Source of the DNA: Chloroflexota bacterium
GTDB taxonomy: Bacteria; Chloroflexota; Dehalococcoidia; JACPQK01
Direction: 5' to 3'
Assembly (NCBI GenBank): GCA_016190505.1
Contig: JACPQM010000023.1
Span: 1 to 64,000 of the forward strand
DNA length: 64,000 nt
Positions 1 to 8,611 of the stretch are shown here, piece after piece; positions within the stretch are counted from its first letter, which is position 1; each line of letters starts with the position of its first letter. The position numbers were made by a program, and so were the translations under genes. The notes under the pieces were generated by a model. The model did no database searches. It was not told the DNA's origin and saw nothing but the letters and a program-made list of their open reading frames with translations.

Positions 1-315
1 CGCGTCGGGACTCCCCTACGTCTTGGGTCCCCTGCGGGGACGTCGGTGGGTTGCAGCGCCGCCCCGATATCCGTTTGCGCAGGCGTCCCGGCTTGTAGCC
101 ACCCCAACACCCATTGTGTCAAGTGTGTGCTAGGTTCAGCCGTTTCGGAGAGGGGGCCAGGCGCTGTCCTGAGCCCGTCGAAGACGGGAGAGGTTTCAAG
201 ACCTAGTCCCGCCCTTCAGGGCGGGTTCCTTGATCCCTTGTGACAACTGCCCCTTGACCCTGGGCGTACAGATGTTCTATCGTTCTTCCACATAAGCACG
301 CACAGGAGGTGCCCC
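1..315. other. Gene-free left edge with a hairpin
   Basis: No convincing gene is seen; the ORFs listed here have no recognisable features. The stretch contains TCCTGAGCCCGTCGAAG, a motif I regard as a common dispersed repeat, and a perfect hairpin CCCGCCC-ttca-GGGCGGG at 208-225. A similar CCTTCAGGGCGGG occurs at about 30622-30634, so the hairpin is probably a dispersed repeat, although it could act as a terminator for a gene lying left of the window. A strong ribosome binding site (AGGAGGTG, about 303-310) belongs to the next ORF. Confidence 0.5.
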
Positions 316-639
316 ATGCCACGAGGCGGTCCCAGGTCCGGAGCTGGTGCCCCTATCGCCAACACCAATGCCTTCAAGCACGGACGCTCTTCCCCCGAGG
401 CCCGCGCCCTGGCCCGTGCCCTCTTCACTATCCCCGCCTTTCGCCGCTACCAGCTCGCCCTCGCCCGCGAACAATCAAAGAATCGGGCACTGTTCGAAGC
501 TAAATGCCGCGAAATTCTAGCGAACAATCAAACGCCCAGGCGTAGGGGCGAGCCGGTGGCTCGCCCTTACCTATCTAGCTCTGGACAATCAGAAGACCAG
601 GACCCTCGTCGAGACCTTATGCCCTTTCGCCCGGCATAG
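316..639 (+). CDS. Hypothetical protein with a GAP..N.NA.KHG N-terminus
   Basis: This 107-residue ORF starts at an ATG placed just after AGGAGGTG. The N-terminus (GAGAPIANTNAFKHG) matches a short motif that I recall from phage terminase small-subunit-like and related small proteins; beyond that I do not recognise it. The middle is basic. Codons for about RRGEPVARPY are supplied by a GTAGGGGC-type palindrome (542-570), so the C-terminal third may be repeat-derived and the original gene may have ended differently. It could be a remnant of a mobile element. Confidence is moderate that it is translated and low on function. Confidence 0.45.
   Translation: MPRGGPRSGAGAPIANTNAFKHGRSSPEARALARALFTIPAFRRYQLALAREQSKNRALFEAKCREILANNQTPRRRGEPVARPYLSSSGQSEDQDPRRDLMPFRPA
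542..570. repeat. GTAGGGGC-type palindrome inside an ORF
   Basis: GTAGGGGCGAGCC-ggt-GGCTCGCCCTTAC is an inverted repeat with one mismatch between the arms. It belongs to the GTAGGGGC...GCCCCTAC family found many times in this window and lies in frame within the 316-639 ORF. Confidence 0.8.
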
Positions 640-659
640 CAAACAAAAGGAGACAGACC

Positions 660-767
660 ATGGCATTAAGGGCTGAGGCCGCCAGGCTGTACAACGATGT
701 CCTGCTCACCGCCGTCATCGTGACCATCAACACTACGCCCCTTAACCGCTATCCCCTTTTGTGCTAA
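660..767 (+). CDS. Candidate 35-residue small protein
   Basis: A short ORF below the ORF-track cut-off starts at an ATG seven bases after AAAAGGAG (645-652), a strong ribosome binding site. It encodes about MALRAEAARLYNDVLLTAVIV and ends at TAA. The centre (DVLLTAVIVTI) is hydrophobic, so it could be a small membrane-associated peptide. It follows the 316-639 ORF by 20 bases and may be co-transcribed with it. It could also be the decayed start of a longer gene. Support comes only from the ribosome binding site and the position. Confidence 0.35.
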   Translation: MALRAEAARLYNDVLLTAVIVTINTTPLNRYPLLC

Positions 768-809
768 CATTTACCCCAGTGAGTTGGCGACGCAGGGAGG
801 TCGTGTCCC

Positions 810-1253
810 ATGTATCCTAAAGACTGGACCGCCCATTTCTCCAGCATTAACCAGGAAATGGAGCGCCTTCTGGACCATCTCGGGGGCAGCAAACCCCCGG
901 CTGCCCGGTTCTGCCCCAGCATGGTGGAGCTGGCCGTGGACGTGTATGAGACCATGGAGGAGGTGGTGGTGGTCATGGAGCTGGCCGGCCTCCAGGCCGA
1001 GGACGACGTGGAGCTGATCGTGGAAGGGGCTAGCCTGTCCATCCGCGGACAACGGAAAGACCCTCGCATGGGTGCCCCTCGAACGTATCACTCTATGGAG
1101 ATTTGCTACGGCCCCTTCGACCGCTCCCTGGTGCTCCCCACCACTGTGGACGCTGATGGCGCCAGCGTGTCCTATCGGGACGGCCTTCTGGAGATAACCC
1201 TCCCCAAATCGCCGCAGGCTAAGGCCCGCCGCATCCCCATCAAGGCCAGGTAG
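810..1253 (+). CDS. Hsp20/alpha-crystallin family small heat-shock protein
   Basis: This 147-residue protein is an ATP-independent holdase chaperone that should bind unfolding proteins in the cytoplasm. After a variable N-terminal arm of about 45 residues comes an alpha-crystallin domain (about 46-140), including [19 protein letters not shown], a basic turn near RGQRKD, and a closing strand [13 protein letters not shown] that carries the usual G-L-L-x-I-x-L-P signature. The length is typical. GGAGG precedes the ATG. It sits 14 bases before lon, so chaperone and quality-control protease probably form one stress operon. Confidence 0.93.
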   Translation: MYPKDWTAHFSSINQEMERLLDHLGGSKPPAARFCPSMVELAVDVYETMEEVVVVMELAGLQAEDDVELIVEGASLSIRGQRKDPRMGAPRTYHSMEICYGPFDRSLVLPTTVDADGASVSYRDGLLEITLPKSPQAKARRIPIKAR

Positions 1254-1267
1254 CCCGGGAGGCGACC

Positions 1268-3652
1268 ATGACTACACACGAGATTTCCGAGTCGCGACGG
1301 ACGAAGCCGGGCTTGCCGCGCGAGTTGCCCGTTATCCCCAGTGGGGACAACATCCTGTTCCCGTTTCTCATCGCTCCCATCAGCGCCGCGGACGAGGCGA
1401 CCATACGGCTGATTGACGCCGTGGTGTCCGGGGACAAGATGGTGGCCCTCTTCGCCGAGAAAGAGCCTCTCTCGGAAACCGGTGAGCCCGGAGATGGGCT
1501 CTACACCTTCGGCACCGCAGCCAACGTCGCCCGGATGTTCCGTATGCCCGATGGCTCTGTGCGCGCCTTCCTCCAGGGAGTCGGTCGCGTCCGGCTGCTC
1601 AGGATCACCCAGCGGGAACCCTTCCTGAAGGCGGAGGTAGAGGAAGCGCTGGAGGTGGTGGAGAACAACACGGAGCTGGAGGCGGCGGCCCGCAACGTGT
1701 TGGGCCTGTTCCAGAAGGTCGTTGACCTGGCCCCCAACCTGCCCGCGGAGGTGGCTGCCGCCGCCGCCAATGTCCCCGAGCCGGGCATGCTGGCCGACTT
1801 TGTGGCCGCCCACATCAACCTCAAAGCCGCGGAGCGCCAGCAGGTCCTGGAAGCGCTGGTGGTGTCCCAACGCATACACCTGATCACCAGCCTCCTGAAC
1901 CGTGAGATAGACATACTCGAGATCGGCAGCAAGATCCAGAGCCAGATGAAGGAGCAGGTGGACAAGGCCCAGCGGGAGTTCTACCTGCGGGAGCAGCTCA
2001 AGGCGATCCAGAAGGAGCTGGGCGAGACCGACGAACGGGACGTGGAGCTGAACGAGCTCCGCCTGCGACTCAAGGAGGCGCAGCTCCCCGAGGAGGCCAT
2101 GAAAGAGGCGGACCGCGAGCTGGACCGCCTCTCCAGGATGCCTCAGGCCGCCGCTGAGTACAGTGTGGCCCGCACCTATCTGGACTGGCTCGCCGACCTG
2201 CCCTGGGCCAGGACTACCCAGGATAGCCTGGACATTGCCCAGGCCCGGCGCATCCTGGACGAGGACCACTACGACCTAGAGAAGGTCAAGGAGCGCATCC
2301 TGGAGTACCTGGCGGTGAGCAAGGCCAAGGGCGGGATGAAAGGCCCGATCCTTTGCTTCGTGGGCCCTCCAGGCACTGGCAAGACATCGGTGGGCATGTC
2401 CATTGCTCGGGCACTGGGCCGCAAGTTCATCCGCTTGTCGCTGGGCGGTATCCGCGACGAGGCGGAGGTCCGTGGCCACCGCCGGACCTACGTGGGGGCC
2501 TTGCCCGGGCGTATCATCCAGGGCATCCGCCGCGCGGGCACCAGAAACCCCGTGTTCATGCTGGACGAGATAGATAAGATCGGCATGGACTTCCGCGGAG
2601 ACCCCTCGGCGGCGCTGCTCGAGGTGCTCGACCCGCAGCAGAACAACGCCTTCTCCGACCACTATCTGGATGTGGCCTTCGACCTGTCGCAGGTCATGTT
2701 CATCACCACGGCCAACATGACCGATACCATCCCCCCTGCCCTGCTCGACCGCATGGAGATGCTGGAGCTTCCCGGCTATACCGAGGAAGAGAAGCTCCAC
2801 ATTGCCCGGCGCTATCTGCTGCCTCGCCAGTTGTCCGAGAACGGCGTGCCCGCGGACAAGCTAGATCTGCCCGACGACACGGTCAGGGGCGTCATCGCCA
2901 GATACACGCGCGAGGCCGGGGTGCGCAACCTGGAGCGGGAGATCGGCACGGTCTGCCGTAAAGTCGCCCGCCGCCTAGCGGAGGGGGAGAGTGGTCCTTA
3001 CACCGTATCGCCCGACGACCTGGCCACCTACCTCGGGCCTACCAGGTTCCGGTCCGAGACCGCCGAGGCTAGCGACGAAGTCGGCGTGGCCACCGGCCTG
3101 GCCTGGACCCCGGTGGGCGGCGAGATCCTGCACGTGGAGGCGACCATCGTGCCAGGCAGGGGCAACCTCATCCTCACCGGTAAGCTGGGCGACGTCATGC
3201 AGGAGTCGGCCAAGGCAGCTCTGACCTATGCCCGCTCCCGGGCCGAGTCGCTGGGGGCTCCCAAGGACTTCTATGAGAAGTACGATATCCACGTCCATCT
3301 GCCGGCCGGGGCCATTCCTAAGGACGGCCCGTCCGCGGGCATCACCATGACCACGGCCCTGGTCTCTGCCCTCACCAAACGTCCGGTGAGACGCGAGGTG
3401 GGCATGACGGGCGAGGTCACCCTGCGGGGCAAGGTCTTGCCCATTGGCGGTCTCAAGGACAAGGTGCTGGCTGCCCACCGCGCCGGCCTCAAGCGCATCA
3501 TCATGCCCAAAGATAACGAGAAGGACCTTCCTGAAATCCCCGAGCAGGTGCGCCGCGAGCTGCACTTCGTGCTGGTGGACCACATGGACCAGGTGCTCCA
3601 GGAGGCGCTCAGAGACCACGTGGCCCCCGCGCAGGCGGAGGCCGCCAGCTAG
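1268..3652 (+). CDS. lon: ATP-dependent Lon protease
   Basis: This 794-residue protein has the normal length and domain order of a bacterial cytoplasmic LonA. The N-terminal substrate-recognition domain (about 20-210) starts with [13 protein letters not shown]. An AAA+ module follows, with Walker [10 protein letters not shown] (about 367) and Walker [11 protein letters not shown]. The C-terminal serine protease domain has the catalytic Ser in [10 protein letters not shown] and the Lys in [14 protein letters not shown]. It degrades misfolded and regulatory proteins processively. It lies directly after hsp20 in the same orientation. Nothing suggests truncation. Confidence 0.98.
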   Translation: MTTHEISESRRTKPGLPRELPVIPSGDNILFPFLIAPISAADEATIRLIDAVVSGDKMVALFAEKEPLSETGEPGDGLYTFGTAANVARMFRMPDGSVRAFLQGVGRVRLLRITQREPFLKAEVEEALEVVENNTELEAAARNVLGLFQKVVDLAPNLPAEVAAAAANVPEPGMLADFVAAHINLKAAERQQVLEALVVSQRIHLITSLLNREIDILEIGSKIQSQMKEQVDKAQREFYLREQLKAIQKELGETDERDVELNELRLRLKEAQLPEEAMKEADRELDRLSRMPQAAAEYSVARTYLDWLADLPWARTTQDSLDIAQARRILDEDHYDLEKVKERILEYLAVSKAKGGMKGPILCFVGPPGTGKTSVGMSIARALGRKFIRLSLGGIRDEAEVRGHRRTYVGALPGRIIQGIRRAGTRNPVFMLDEIDKIGMDFRGDPSAALLEVLDPQQNNAFSDHYLDVAFDLSQVMFITTANMTDTIPPALLDRMEMLELPGYTEEEKLHIARRYLLPRQLSENGVPADKLDLPDDTVRGVIARYTREAGVRNLEREIGTVCRKVARRLAEGESGPYTVSPDDLATYLGPTRFRSETAEASDEVGVATGLAWTPVGGEILHVEATIVPGRGNLILTGKLGDVMQESAKAALTYARSRAESLGAPKDFYEKYDIHVHLPAGAIPKDGPSAGITMTTALVSALTKRPVRREVGMTGEVTLRGKVLPIGGLKDKVLAAHRAGLKRIIMPKDNEKDLPEIPEQVRRELHFVLVDHMDQVLQEALRDHVAPAQAEAAS

Positions 3653-3689
3653 GCCCTCTCGCGCTGGGTCCCGCAAACCGTGGATTGGG

Positions 3690-4048
3690 AAATCTCTTTC
3701 GTCATTGCGAGCGAAGCGAAGTCCCGACAAGTCGGGAACGTCGGCACCGTCTGCAGGTTGCTTCGTCGTCCTTCCCCGGAAGGACTCCTTTCAATGAACC
3801 GAGCCCCCATGTCAATAGGGGAGTCGGACAGGACGACGTATCAGAGTCGTGCCCCTGGCACCGGGCATGCCCCGTCATTGCGAGCGCAGCGAAGTCCCGA
3901 CACGTCGGGACCCATCGCGCCGTCAGTAGATTGCTTCGTCGTTACGCTCCTCGCAACGACGGAATGCGCACGCCGCGAGCCGGTTCATTGCTCTACATTG
4001 GGTCCCGACGGCTCGGGACCTGTAAGACTCGCAATGACGTCAAGTGCC
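3690..4048. repeat. CATTGCGAG-type dispersed repeat cluster
   Basis: The gap after lon holds no gene. It is filled with nested repeats: CATTGCGAGCG(A/C)AGCGAAGTCCCGAC occurs twice (about 3703 and 3876), together with GCTTCGTCGT...CTCCTCGCAACGAC, TCCCGACAAGTCGGGA and related palindromes, and a block ATTGCTCTACATTGGGTCC...GGGACCTGTAAGACTCGCAA (about 3989-4034) that recurs at about 24742-24790. The TCCCGAC palindromes are nested inside the longer repeat, which suggests successive insertions. ORFs in the track here are repeat translations. Confidence 0.8.
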
Positions 4049-4053
4049 GCCGA

Positions 4054-4083
4054 TTGACGCTTCGGGCGTATTCTTCCTATAAT
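4054..4083 (+). promoter_or_regulatory. Sigma70-type promoter
   Basis: TTGACG (4054-4059), an 18-base spacer and a perfect TATAAT (4078-4083) lie about 25 bases before the ATG at 4109. It probably drives the truncated Fe-S protein fragment and the enoyl-CoA hydratase behind it. Confidence 0.7.
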
Positions 4084-4108
4084 GGGCCAGCCCCCTGAAG
4101 GAGTAGCT

Positions 4109-4459
4109 ATGAGCGCTTTGCAGCACAAAGTTGAAGCCCTGGCCCGGAGCCGGGGAGTAGACCTCTTCGGCGTGGCCGACATGACGCCGGCCCACCCCCT
4201 GATGGCCAGCCTGGGTGGCGACTACCTGACCCGTTTCCCCCGGGCCATCGCCCTGGGCAAGCGCCTGTCGAATACCGTCGTGGAGCAGCTTCCCAGGGCC
4301 AGGGGCGGGCGCCAGCACCTGTCTATCTTCTACACCTACCGTGCCCACAACGATATGGTCGTGCAGGCCCTCAAGGACGTTGCCTTCCGGAAACAGAGGC
4401 CGCCGAGGTTGGCGCTTAGTGGACCAATGGGAAAGGAGCAGTACCAACAGCATGGCTGA
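4109..4459 (+). pseudogene. Truncated N-terminal fragment of an Fe-S (QueG-like) reductase
   Basis: GAAGGAG precedes this ATG. The roughly 116-residue product resembles the N-terminal part of epoxyqueuosine-reductase-like 4Fe-4S proteins (ARSRGVDLFGVADMTPAHP, then PRAIALGKRL). The family is normally 250 residues or more, with C-terminal cysteine motifs; here homology seems to stop near VQALKDVAF and no cysteine cluster follows. The last codons overlap the start of the enoyl-CoA hydratase gene, which suggests a deletion joined the two. The fragment may still be translated and couple into the next gene. The family call rests on N-terminal resemblance only. Confidence 0.5.
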
Positions 4460-5279
4460 ACCCAAGTACACCCAGATCCTGTGGAGTGTCCCCGAGCCGG
4501 GCATCGCCCTGATCACCCTCAACCGGCCAGACAGGCTCAACGCCTTCACGGCCACTATGATCACGGAGTGGGTGGATGCCATTAACCGCGTCAAGACCGA
4601 CCGGGCGCTCAGGGTGCTGGTAGTCACCGGCGCCGGTCGGGGTTTCTGCTCAGGAGCGGATGTCAGCGGCGAGCCAGGCACGGGCCTCCACTGGACTGAC
4701 GAAAAGAAGGACGCCAAGCCCATAGACCGGCGCAACGTCCTCCGCGAGGGCGTCCAGAAGATACCGCGTGCTCTGGTGGACCTGGACAAGCCCTACATCG
4801 CCGCCATCAACGGGGTCTGCGTGGGCGGCGGCATGGAAATGGCCAACATGTGCGACATCCGCATCGCCTCCACCCAGGCCCGCTTCGGCGAGATCTTCAT
4901 GAAACTGGGTTCGATACCTGGCGACGGTGGCTGCTATTTCCTGCCCCGCATCGTGGGCATCGCCAAAGCCATTGAGCTGATCTGCACCGGCGACATCATT
5001 GATGCCCAGGAGGCCCTCCGCATCAACTACGTGAGCAAAGTTGTCCCTCCTGACCAGCTTCTACCGGCCGCCATGGAGTTGGCCCGCAGGCTGGCCAAAG
5101 GGCCTCCGATAGCTGTGGGTATGGCCAAGAGGCTCATCTATCGGGCTTGGGACATGGAGATGAACACCGCTCTGGAGATGACCGAGCTTATGACGTACAT
5201 GAACATGACCACCGAGGACCGTGAGGAAGCTAAACGAGCCAAGCGCGAGAAGCGGGAGCCCGTGTTCAAGGGCGAGTAG
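4452..5279 (+). CDS. Enoyl-CoA hydratase/isomerase family protein
   Basis: This is a cytoplasmic crotonase-fold enzyme of 275 residues, the usual length. It acts on acyl-CoA thioesters. I prefer the ATG at 4452, where MAEPKYTQ begins the homologous region, over the track start at 4341; AAAGGAG lies 13 bases upstream. Visible features are GIALITLNRPDRLNAF at the N-terminus, the first oxyanion-hole segment GAGRGFCSGADVSG, and the second INGVCVGGGMEMANMCDIRIAS. Exact substrate cannot be read from sequence. It overlaps the preceding Fe-S fragment by 8 bases and lies upstream of apt. Confidence 0.9.
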   Translation: MAEPKYTQILWSVPEPGIALITLNRPDRLNAFTATMITEWVDAINRVKTDRALRVLVVTGAGRGFCSGADVSGEPGTGLHWTDEKKDAKPIDRRNVLREGVQKIPRALVDLDKPYIAAINGVCVGGGMEMANMCDIRIASTQARFGEIFMKLGSIPGDGGCYFLPRIVGIAKAIELICTGDIIDAQEALRINYVSKVVPPDQLLPAAMELARRLAKGPPIAVGMAKRLIYRAWDMEMNTALEMTELMTYMNMTTEDREEAKRAKREKREPVFKGE

Positions 5280-5374
5280 GGGCCACCATCACCAACGAGT
5301 TCGGACTACTGCTATTTCCCAGACATATGCGTACCGGCCTCAGGCGGGATAGGCCACTAACCAAGGAGCTGACC

Positions 5375-5887
5375 GTGGAGTTGAAGACACTTATCCGGGA
5401 CGTCCCTGACTTTCCCAAAAAGGGGATCATCTTCAAGGACATCTGCCCACTGCTTCAAAACCATACGGCCTTCAGCCAGGCCGTGGACCAGTTTGCGCGG
5501 CGATTCGAGGGCAGTGGGGTGGATGTGATAGTGGGTATCGAGTCCCGGGGGTTCATATTCGGGGCCGCCCTGGCCTACAAGATGGGCGCGGCCTTCGTGC
5601 CGGTGCGCAAGGTGGGTAAGCTCCCCAGCGAGGTCATCCAGGAGAGCTATGCCCTGGAGTATGGCAATGGCACCGTGGAGATGCACCGCGACGCCATCGT
5701 CTCCGGCCAGAGGGTGCTGCTAGTGGACGACCTGCTGGCCACGGGGGGCACCATGTCCGCTGCGGTGAACCTGGTGAAGCGCCTGGGTGGCCACGTAGTG
5801 GGAGCCGCCTTCCTGGTAGAGCTGACCTTCCTCGATGGCCGCAAGGCCTTGCCGGGCCAGGATGTGGTATCCCTTATCCAGTACTAG
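5375..5887 (+). CDS. apt: Adenine phosphoribosyltransferase
   Basis: Apt converts adenine plus PRPP into AMP. I choose the GTG at 5375 because AAGGAG ends six bases upstream and the product then starts VELKTLIRDVPDFPKKGIIFKDICPLL, the typical Apt N-terminus; the track start adds 16 unrelated residues. The 170-residue length is normal. The PRPP motif is VLLVDDLLATGGTM, and the substrate loop lies around GIESRGFIFGAAL. It sits next to mtnA and near mtnP, whose reaction releases adenine, so a salvage role fits. Confidence 0.96.
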   Translation: MELKTLIRDVPDFPKKGIIFKDICPLLQNHTAFSQAVDQFARRFEGSGVDVIVGIESRGFIFGAALAYKMGAAFVPVRKVGKLPSEVIQESYALEYGNGTVEMHRDAIVSGQRVLLVDDLLATGGTMSAAVNLVKRLGGHVVGAAFLVELTFLDGRKALPGQDVVSLIQY

Positions 5888-5898
5888 TCATACTCATA

Positions 5899-6981
5899 AT
5901 GGTGCCGATGTCTTCGACAAAGATCAGGCCCATCGAATGGCGTGAGGGCAGGGTCCGCCTGCTGGACCAAACTCGACTGCCGGGCGAGGTAGTCTATCTG
6001 GACATCACTGACTACAGGGATATGGCCCAGGCCATCAAGACCCTTCAGGTAAGGGGGGCGCCCGCTCTGGGCGTCGCCGGGGCGTACGGCCTGGTGCTGG
6101 CCGCCCAGGCGATCACCGCCGGCGACTGCAGCGCGTTCCTGGCCTCGGTGAAGAAAGCAGCAGTGGAGCTTCGAGCCACTCGCCCCACGGCCGTGAACCT
6201 GGGCTGGGCACTGGACCGGCTTCTGCGGGTAGCCGACCAGGGCGCTCGTGAGGCCGTAGGGGCAATTCATGAATTGCCCCTACGCTTGTTGAACGAGGCC
6301 CACCGAATTGCCCAGGAGGATGAGGCGGGCAACCTGGCCATCGGCCGCCACGGGGCGGAGCTTGTCCCCCAGGGCGCCAGCGTGCTTACCCACTGTAACG
6401 CGGGTGCTCTGGCCACCTCAGCCTACGGTACGGCGCTGGGGGTAGTCCGGGCCGCCTGGGAGCAGGGCAGGATCAGGCGCGTGTTCAACACTGAGACCCG
6501 CCCTTTGCTCCAGGGTGCCCGGCTCACCGCCTGGGAGCTTCTCCAGGACGGTATCCAGACCACCCTCATAACCGACTCTATGGCGGGCTACTTCATCCAC
6601 CGCGGGGAAATAGACTGCGTGGTGGTGGGGGCCGATCGCATCGCCGCCAACGGTGACGTGGCCAATAAGATCGGCACCTACACCATCGCCGTGTTGGCGG
6701 CGGAGCACGGTATCCCTTTCTATGTGGCGGCGCCAACCTCTACCATTGACCTGTCGGTGCCCAACGGGGAGGCAATCCCCATCGAGGAGCGGCGCCCGGA
6801 GGAGGTAACGCATATTCAGGGCGTGGCCACCGCGCCGGCCGGGGTGTGGGTGGCCAACCCGGCGTTTGACATAACGCCACACCAGTACGTTACGGCGATA
6901 ATCACGGAGAAAGGTGTAGTCCGTGAGCCTTACCAGGAGCGGCTCCGGCGGCTAGTTGGAGAAGTCCAGGCTGCAGGCTAG
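5899..6981 (+). CDS. mtnA: Methylthioribose-1-phosphate isomerase with a repeat-derived insert
   Basis: MtnA isomerises 5-methylthioribose-1-phosphate to the ribulose form in methionine salvage. The 360-residue protein has the family landmarks VRGAPALGVAGAYGL, LTHCNAGALAT, the segment TETRPLLQGARLTAWEL and the aspartate motif VVVGADRIAANGDVANKIGTY. Residues about 119-129 (VGAIHELPLR) are encoded by a perfect 30-base palindrome (6255-6284) that keeps frame. The start is uncertain: no clear ribosome binding site precedes 5899, and ATG 5908 is an alternative. Catalytic regions are intact, so it is probably functional. Confidence 0.95.
   Translation: MVPMSSTKIRPIEWREGRVRLLDQTRLPGEVVYLDITDYRDMAQAIKTLQVRGAPALGVAGAYGLVLAAQAITAGDCSAFLASVKKAAVELRATRPTAVNLGWALDRLLRVADQGAREAVGAIHELPLRLLNEAHRIAQEDEAGNLAIGRHGAELVPQGASVLTHCNAGALATSAYGTALGVVRAAWEQGRIRRVFNTETRPLLQGARLTAWELLQDGIQTTLITDSMAGYFIHRGEIDCVVVGADRIAANGDVANKIGTYTIAVLAAEHGIPFYVAAPTSTIDLSVPNGEAIPIEERRPEEVTHIQGVATAPAGVWVANPAFDITPHQYVTAIITEKGVVREPYQERLRRLVGEVQAAG
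6255..6284. repeat. Perfect 30-bp palindrome inside mtnA
   Basis: CGTAGGGGCAATTCATGAATTGCCCCTACG equals its own reverse complement, with the GTAGGGGC...GCCCCTAC ends of the dispersed family. It lies in frame in mtnA, between the conserved N-terminal domain and the EANRAIGRHGAEL-type segment. Confidence 0.95.
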
Positions 6982-7014
6982 AATAAACGTGCATGTGTAT
7001 GAGGAGGCGTTGAA

Positions 7015-7329
7015 ATGGCTAAGGTAGCTGCTCTGCGGCCAGGACCCGTGCGCGCGGCGGCACTTAACAGGGCCGGAGGCAAGGATGAGGCTGAGGTGGT
7101 ACTCACGCGGGAGCAGGTCTTTGAGGCTGTGAGCCGGTTGCCTGTTGAGGACAAGGTGAAGCTGAAGGCGCTATTGGAGGCCGAGTTCAAGAAGATTGAC
7201 CGGGAATTCGCTAAGGCCTTGAGGATCCTGGGGACAGAGTATCGGCACATACCAGCGGAGGAGGTGGAGAGGGATGTCAATGAGCTTGTCTCTGTGGTAA
7301 GGAGCGACCGTGCTGAGGGCCGTGATTGA
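7015..7329 (+). CDS. Putative antitoxin of a PIN-domain toxin
   Basis: This is a 104-residue charged protein with GAGGAGG eight bases before the ATG. I recognise no named family. The C-terminal half (EDKVKLKALLEAEFKKIDREFAKALRIL) is predicted helical and amphipathic, as in antitoxins that wrap their toxin. Its last 20 bases overlap the following PIN-domain gene, and that gene's AAGGAG lies inside this ORF, the tight coupling typical of type II modules. Function is inferred from context. The pair interrupts the mtnA-mtnP salvage genes. Confidence 0.6.
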   Translation: MAKVAALRPGPVRAAALNRAGGKDEAEVVLTREQVFEAVSRLPVEDKVKLKALLEAEFKKIDREFAKALRILGTEYRHIPAEEVERDVNELVSVVRSDRAEGRD

Positions 7330-7738
7330 CACGAACGTTGTGGTCAGTGCCGCTATTTCAGCATCGGGGAGCCCACGCAGGATTGTGAACAGTGCCTTGC
7401 GGGGGTTCTTCGTTGCGCTGACATCAGACCCTTTGCTCGCCGAGTTTGAGGATGTGGCTACGCGGGCGCATGGAATCGGAAAGTACCCTGGATTGCTCAG
7501 ACAAAGCTCAAGGATTAGTGTTTTCCTCAGCGTGTGGTCTGTCGGCGATCCCACCCGGCTGAATCAAACGATTGTGCGGGAACACCCAGCCGATGACCGC
7601 GTGCTGGAGTGTGCCGTTGCGGGGAAGGCAGATTACGTTGTTTCTGGGGACAGGCACTTACTGGCCCTAAGGGAGTTCCAGGGTATTCCTATCGTAACCC
7701 CGACCGAATTCCTCGGGGTACTGAAGCGAGCGAGGTGA
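7310..7738 (+). CDS. PIN-domain ribonuclease toxin (COG1569-like)
   Basis: The 142-residue protein starts at GTG, five bases after AAGGAG. It opens AVIDTNVVVSAAISASGSP, the first acidic PIN strand, and closes with HPADDRVLECAVAGKADYVVSGDRHLLAL, which supplies the remaining acidic residues of the metal-dependent RNase site. This layout matches the PIN_3 type, usually annotated as a toxin. The antitoxin candidate is the overlapping upstream gene. It ends two bases before mtnP, so all may share a transcript. Confidence 0.85.
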   Translation: MLRAVIDTNVVVSAAISASGSPRRIVNSALRGFFVALTSDPLLAEFEDVATRAHGIGKYPGLLRQSSRISVFLSVWSVGDPTRLNQTIVREHPADDRVLECAVAGKADYVVSGDRHLLALREFQGIPIVTPTEFLGVLKRAR

Positions 7739-7740
7739 AC

Positions 7741-8604
7741 ATGGCGCAAGCACGACTTGGCATTATCGGGGGCAGCGGCCTCTATGAGATGGAGGGGCTC
7801 ACCGAAGTGCGCGAAGTTGACATAAACACGCCCTGGGGCAAGCCCAGCGACCTGATTGCGGTGGGCAAGCTGGGCGACGTCGGCGTGGCCTTTCTGCCCC
7901 GGCACGGAAAGGGCCACCGCATACTGCCCACCGAGGTGCCCCAGGAAGCAAACATATATGCCCTGAAGTCGCTGGGCGTGGAGTTCATCGTATCGGTCAA
8001 CGCGGTGGGCAGCCTCCAGGAGGAGATCCACCCCCGGGACCTGGTCATTCCCGACCAGGTCATAGACCGGACCAAGAGCCGGGCCAACACCTTCTTTGGC
8101 CGCGGCATCGTGGCCCATCTGGTATTCGCAGACCCCTTCTGCCCCGTGCTCAGCGACATCCTGTACCGGGCGTCGGTGGAAGCTGGCGCTACCGTCCACC
8201 TGGGCGGCACCTGCGTGTGCATGGAGGGACCGCTGTTCTCGACGCGGGCAGAGTCCCATCTCTATCGCTCGTGGGGGGCCAGCATCATCGGCATGACCGC
8301 CCTGCCCGAGGCCAAGCTGGCCCGAGAAGCTGAGATATGCTATGCCTCCCTGGCCTGCGCCACCGACTACGATTGCTGGCACCAGGCCCACGAGTCGGTA
8401 ACCATCGAGATGGTCATCGCCAACCTCCAGGCGAACGTGGCCACGTCCAAACACGTCCTGCGCAGCGTGGCGGACAGCCTGCCCGACCACCGGGCCTGTG
8501 ACTGTGCCACAGCGCTGCAAGATGCCATAATCACGGACCCCAAGCTCATACCGCCAGACGTCAAACAGAAGCTGTCCCTGCTCATTGGCAAGTATGTCAA
8601 ATAG
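7741..8604 (+). CDS. mtnP: S-methyl-5'-thioadenosine phosphorylase
   Basis: MtnP splits methylthioadenosine with phosphate into adenine and methylthioribose-1-phosphate, the substrate of MtnA. The ATG follows GAGGTG; the track start is too early. The 287-residue protein shows GIIGGSGLYEMEG at the phosphate site, FLPRHGKGHRILPTEVPQEANIYALK, VSVNAVGSLQEEI and the base-binding segment CMEGPLFSTRAESHLYR. These fit the MTA phosphorylase branch of the purine nucleoside phosphorylase-II fold. Together with apt and mtnA it forms a salvage group. Confidence 0.95.
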   Translation: MAQARLGIIGGSGLYEMEGLTEVREVDINTPWGKPSDLIAVGKLGDVGVAFLPRHGKGHRILPTEVPQEANIYALKSLGVEFIVSVNAVGSLQEEIHPRDLVIPDQVIDRTKSRANTFFGRGIVAHLVFADPFCPVLSDILYRASVEAGATVHLGGTCVCMEGPLFSTRAESHLYRSWGASIIGMTALPEAKLAREAEICYASLACATDYDCWHQAHESVTIEMVIANLQANVATSKHVLRSVADSLPDHRACDCATALQDAIITDPKLIPPDVKQKLSLLIGKYVK

Positions 8605-8611
8605 AGGGTGC

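Noticed and set aside
1-240. Possible rRNA or tRNA gene at the left edge
   Set aside because: No conserved rRNA segments, tRNA cloverleaf or CCA end could be recognised; only a short GC-rich hairpin is present.
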